Below, piece after piece: positions 5,950-7,028 of a stretch of 7,028 bases of DNA. The position numbers and the translations under genes were made by a program. This DNA is from Phycisphaerales bacterium (GTDB taxonomy: Bacteria; Planctomycetota; Phycisphaerae; Tepidisphaerales; Tepidisphaeraceae), in the NCBI GenBank assembly GCA_028288905.1, contig JAQGHJ010000253.1:1-7028 (forward strand), read 5' to 3'. The notes under the pieces were generated by a model, which worked only from the letters and a program-made list of their open reading frames with translations, did no database searches and was not told where the DNA came from. The stretch's first letter is position 1, and every line of letters begins with the position of its first letter.

Positions 5950-7028
5950 ATGGACCAAAAGAACGGGAAAACTTCCGAGGCGACAACGGCACCGGCGGCG
6001 GCGGCCGCGCCGTCGCTGAACCGGGCGACGTCCGACGGCAAGGGCAAGTCGGCCGATGCCCGGCGGCCGGCCTGGTTCCGCAACCTGTTCAGCTTCCGGT
6101 TCTTCGGCGGCGAGGACGAGAAGATCAGCGACCGGGCGATGGTCCACCCGTCGGCCGAGATCGCCGAAGGGGTGGAGATCGGCCCGTTCTGCGTGATCGG
6201 CCCGGACGTGAAGATCGCCGCCGGGTGCATCCTGCACAACAACGTGACCGTTTCCGGGCACACGTCGATCGGGCGGGACAACATCTTCTTCCCGAACTCG
6301 GTGATCGGGACCGCCCCGCAGGACAAGAAGTACACGGGGGCCGTCACCCGGCTCGAGATCGGCAGCGGCAACGCCTTCCGCGAGGCGTGTACGGTCCACG
6401 TCGGGACCGAGAAGGGCGGCGGGCTGACCAAGATCGGGGACGATAACCTGTTCATGGTCAACAGCCACATCGGGCACGACGCGATCATCGGCAGCCACTG
6501 CGTCGTCGCGAACAACGTGATGATCGCCGGGCACGTGATCGTCGGGGACTACGTGGTGATGAATGGGGCGGTCGGGCTGAACCAGTTCGTCAGCGTCGGG
6601 GACTTCGCGTACATGTCGGCGTACGCCCGGGTGCACCACGACGTCCCGCCGTTCTGCAAGGTGGACGGGTCGGACGAGATCCGGGCCCTGAACAAGGTCG
6701 GGATGGAACGGGCCAAGATGACGGCCGCGGACATCGCCGCGGTCGACGCCGCGTTCCGCCGGCTGTTCGTCAAGAAGCGGCCGCTGCTGACGGCGATGCG
6801 GGAGTTCGACGGGGTCGACGGGCTCAACCCGCACGTCGCCGAGATGCTCGCGTTCCTCCGCCGCCGGAACGAGGGCAAGCACGGCCGGTACCTTGAGGCC
6901 CAGCGGAACAAGCCGGCCGAGGTCCCGCCTGCCGCAGTTCCGGTGGCCGCCGACGCAAACGGGGCGCCCGCGGGGTCCCCCGCCGCGCCGGTCGTGGTGC
7001 CGGCCGTCGCCGACGTCACGCCCGCGGT
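5950..7028 (+). CDS. lpxA: UDP-N-acetylglucosamine O-acyltransferase, LpxA type, with N- and C-terminal extensions (3' end outside window)
   Basis: The first lipid A enzyme: transfer of a 3-hydroxyacyl group from ACP to the 3-OH of UDP-GlcNAc in the cytosol. Residues about 59-230 form a left-handed beta-helix of hexapeptide repeats. LpxA hallmarks include NGHT-like SGHT (102-105), QDKKY (124-128), GGGLTKIG (156-163), HIGHD with catalytic His176 (E. coli His125), and AGH (193-195; His144). A helical C-terminal domain follows (about 241-315). Numbered by gap-free comparison from memory, Asn211 replaces E. coli His160, Ala224 replaces Gly173 and, after a one-residue gap, Ala255 replaces Arg205. 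A roughly 57-residue N-terminal extension contains an aromatic/basic patch (41-52), and an Ala/Pro/Val-rich tail (321 onward) runs off the window. The start is uncertain: in-frame GTG 5836, GTG 5881, ATG 5902 and GTG 5920 are alternatives, none with a clear ribosome-binding site. An LpxA-like paralogue is possible. Confidence 0.85.
   Translation, partial: MDQKNGKTSEATTAPAAAAAPSLNRATSDGKGKSADARRPAWFRNLFSFRFFGGEDEKISDRAMVHPSAEIAEGVEIGPFCVIGPDVKIAAGCILHNNVTVSGHTSIGRDNIFFPNSVIGTAPQDKKYTGAVTRLEIGSGNAFREACTVHVGTEKGGGLTKIGDDNLFMVNSHIGHDAIIGSHCVVANNVMIAGHVIVGDYVVMNGAVGLNQFVSVGDFAYMSAYARVHHDVPPFCKVDGSDEIRALNKVGMERAKMTAADIAAVDAAFRRLFVKKRPLLTAMREFDGVDGLNPHVAEMLAFLRRRNEGKHGRYLEAQRNKPAEVPPAAVPVAADANGAPAGSPAAPVVVPAVADVTPA

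Noticed and set aside
5707..6882. 391-codon antisense frame over lpxA
   Set aside because: It is Val/Asp/Arg-rich with apparent repeats that merely mirror the hexapeptide repeats of LpxA on the other strand.
1..7028. CRISPR arrays, tRNA or rRNA genes, insertion sequences, defence systems
   Set aside because: I found no direct-repeat arrays, cloverleaf-like sequence, transposase motifs or terminal inverted repeats, and every long supported frame belongs to a known metabolic family.

Overview
The window is very GC-rich, with codons ending almost always in G or C (CGG for Arg, GTC/GTG for Val). It looks like Planctomycetota, probably a Gemmataceae relative. This rests on a fused LpxC-FabZ gene followed by LpxA, a GMC flavoprotein paired with a Tat-exported gluconate-2-dehydrogenase subunit-3-like protein, and a secreted sialate O-acetylesterase-type SGNH hydrolase. 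Placement is by gene content and style only; no 16S or other marker is present.

Layout. Positions 1-78 hold the last 25 codons of what looks like a response-regulator receiver domain (+). After a promoter-like region (79-289) comes a two-gene (+) operon: a GMC oxidoreductase (290-2086) and, overlapping by 4 bp, a subunit-3-like partner with a twin-arginine signal (2083-2916). A short gap leads to a small, disordered Gln/Ser/Gly-rich protein (3091-3291, +) and a terminator-like hairpin. An esterase/SASA-family lipoprotein-free secreted hydrolase lies convergently on the minus strand (3394-4221). A divergent intergenic region with a plausible sigma70-type promoter leads to lpxC-fabZ (4413-5735, +). 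After a 214-bp gap with an 8-bp perfect hairpin comes lpxA (5950 to beyond the window end, +).

How the genes work together. The first operon would make an exported FAD dehydrogenase. The flavoprotein has no signal of its own and is probably carried through the Tat system by its partner, then passes electrons to a cytochrome not encoded here. Three cysteines in the flavoprotein match the spacing style of the 3Fe-4S site of FAD-glucose dehydrogenases. The right part encodes early lipid A synthesis: LpxA acylates UDP-GlcNAc, LpxC deacetylates the product, and FabZ, fused to LpxC, consumes the same hydroxyacyl-ACP pool for fatty acid synthesis. The LpxA keeps the catalytic His but differs at several substrate-contact positions and has long extensions at both ends.

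I see no mobile element, CRISPR array, tRNA, rRNA or defence system. Most of the window is ordinary chromosomal metabolism. The points most worth a second look are the divergent, extended LpxA and the cysteine cluster in the GMC protein.
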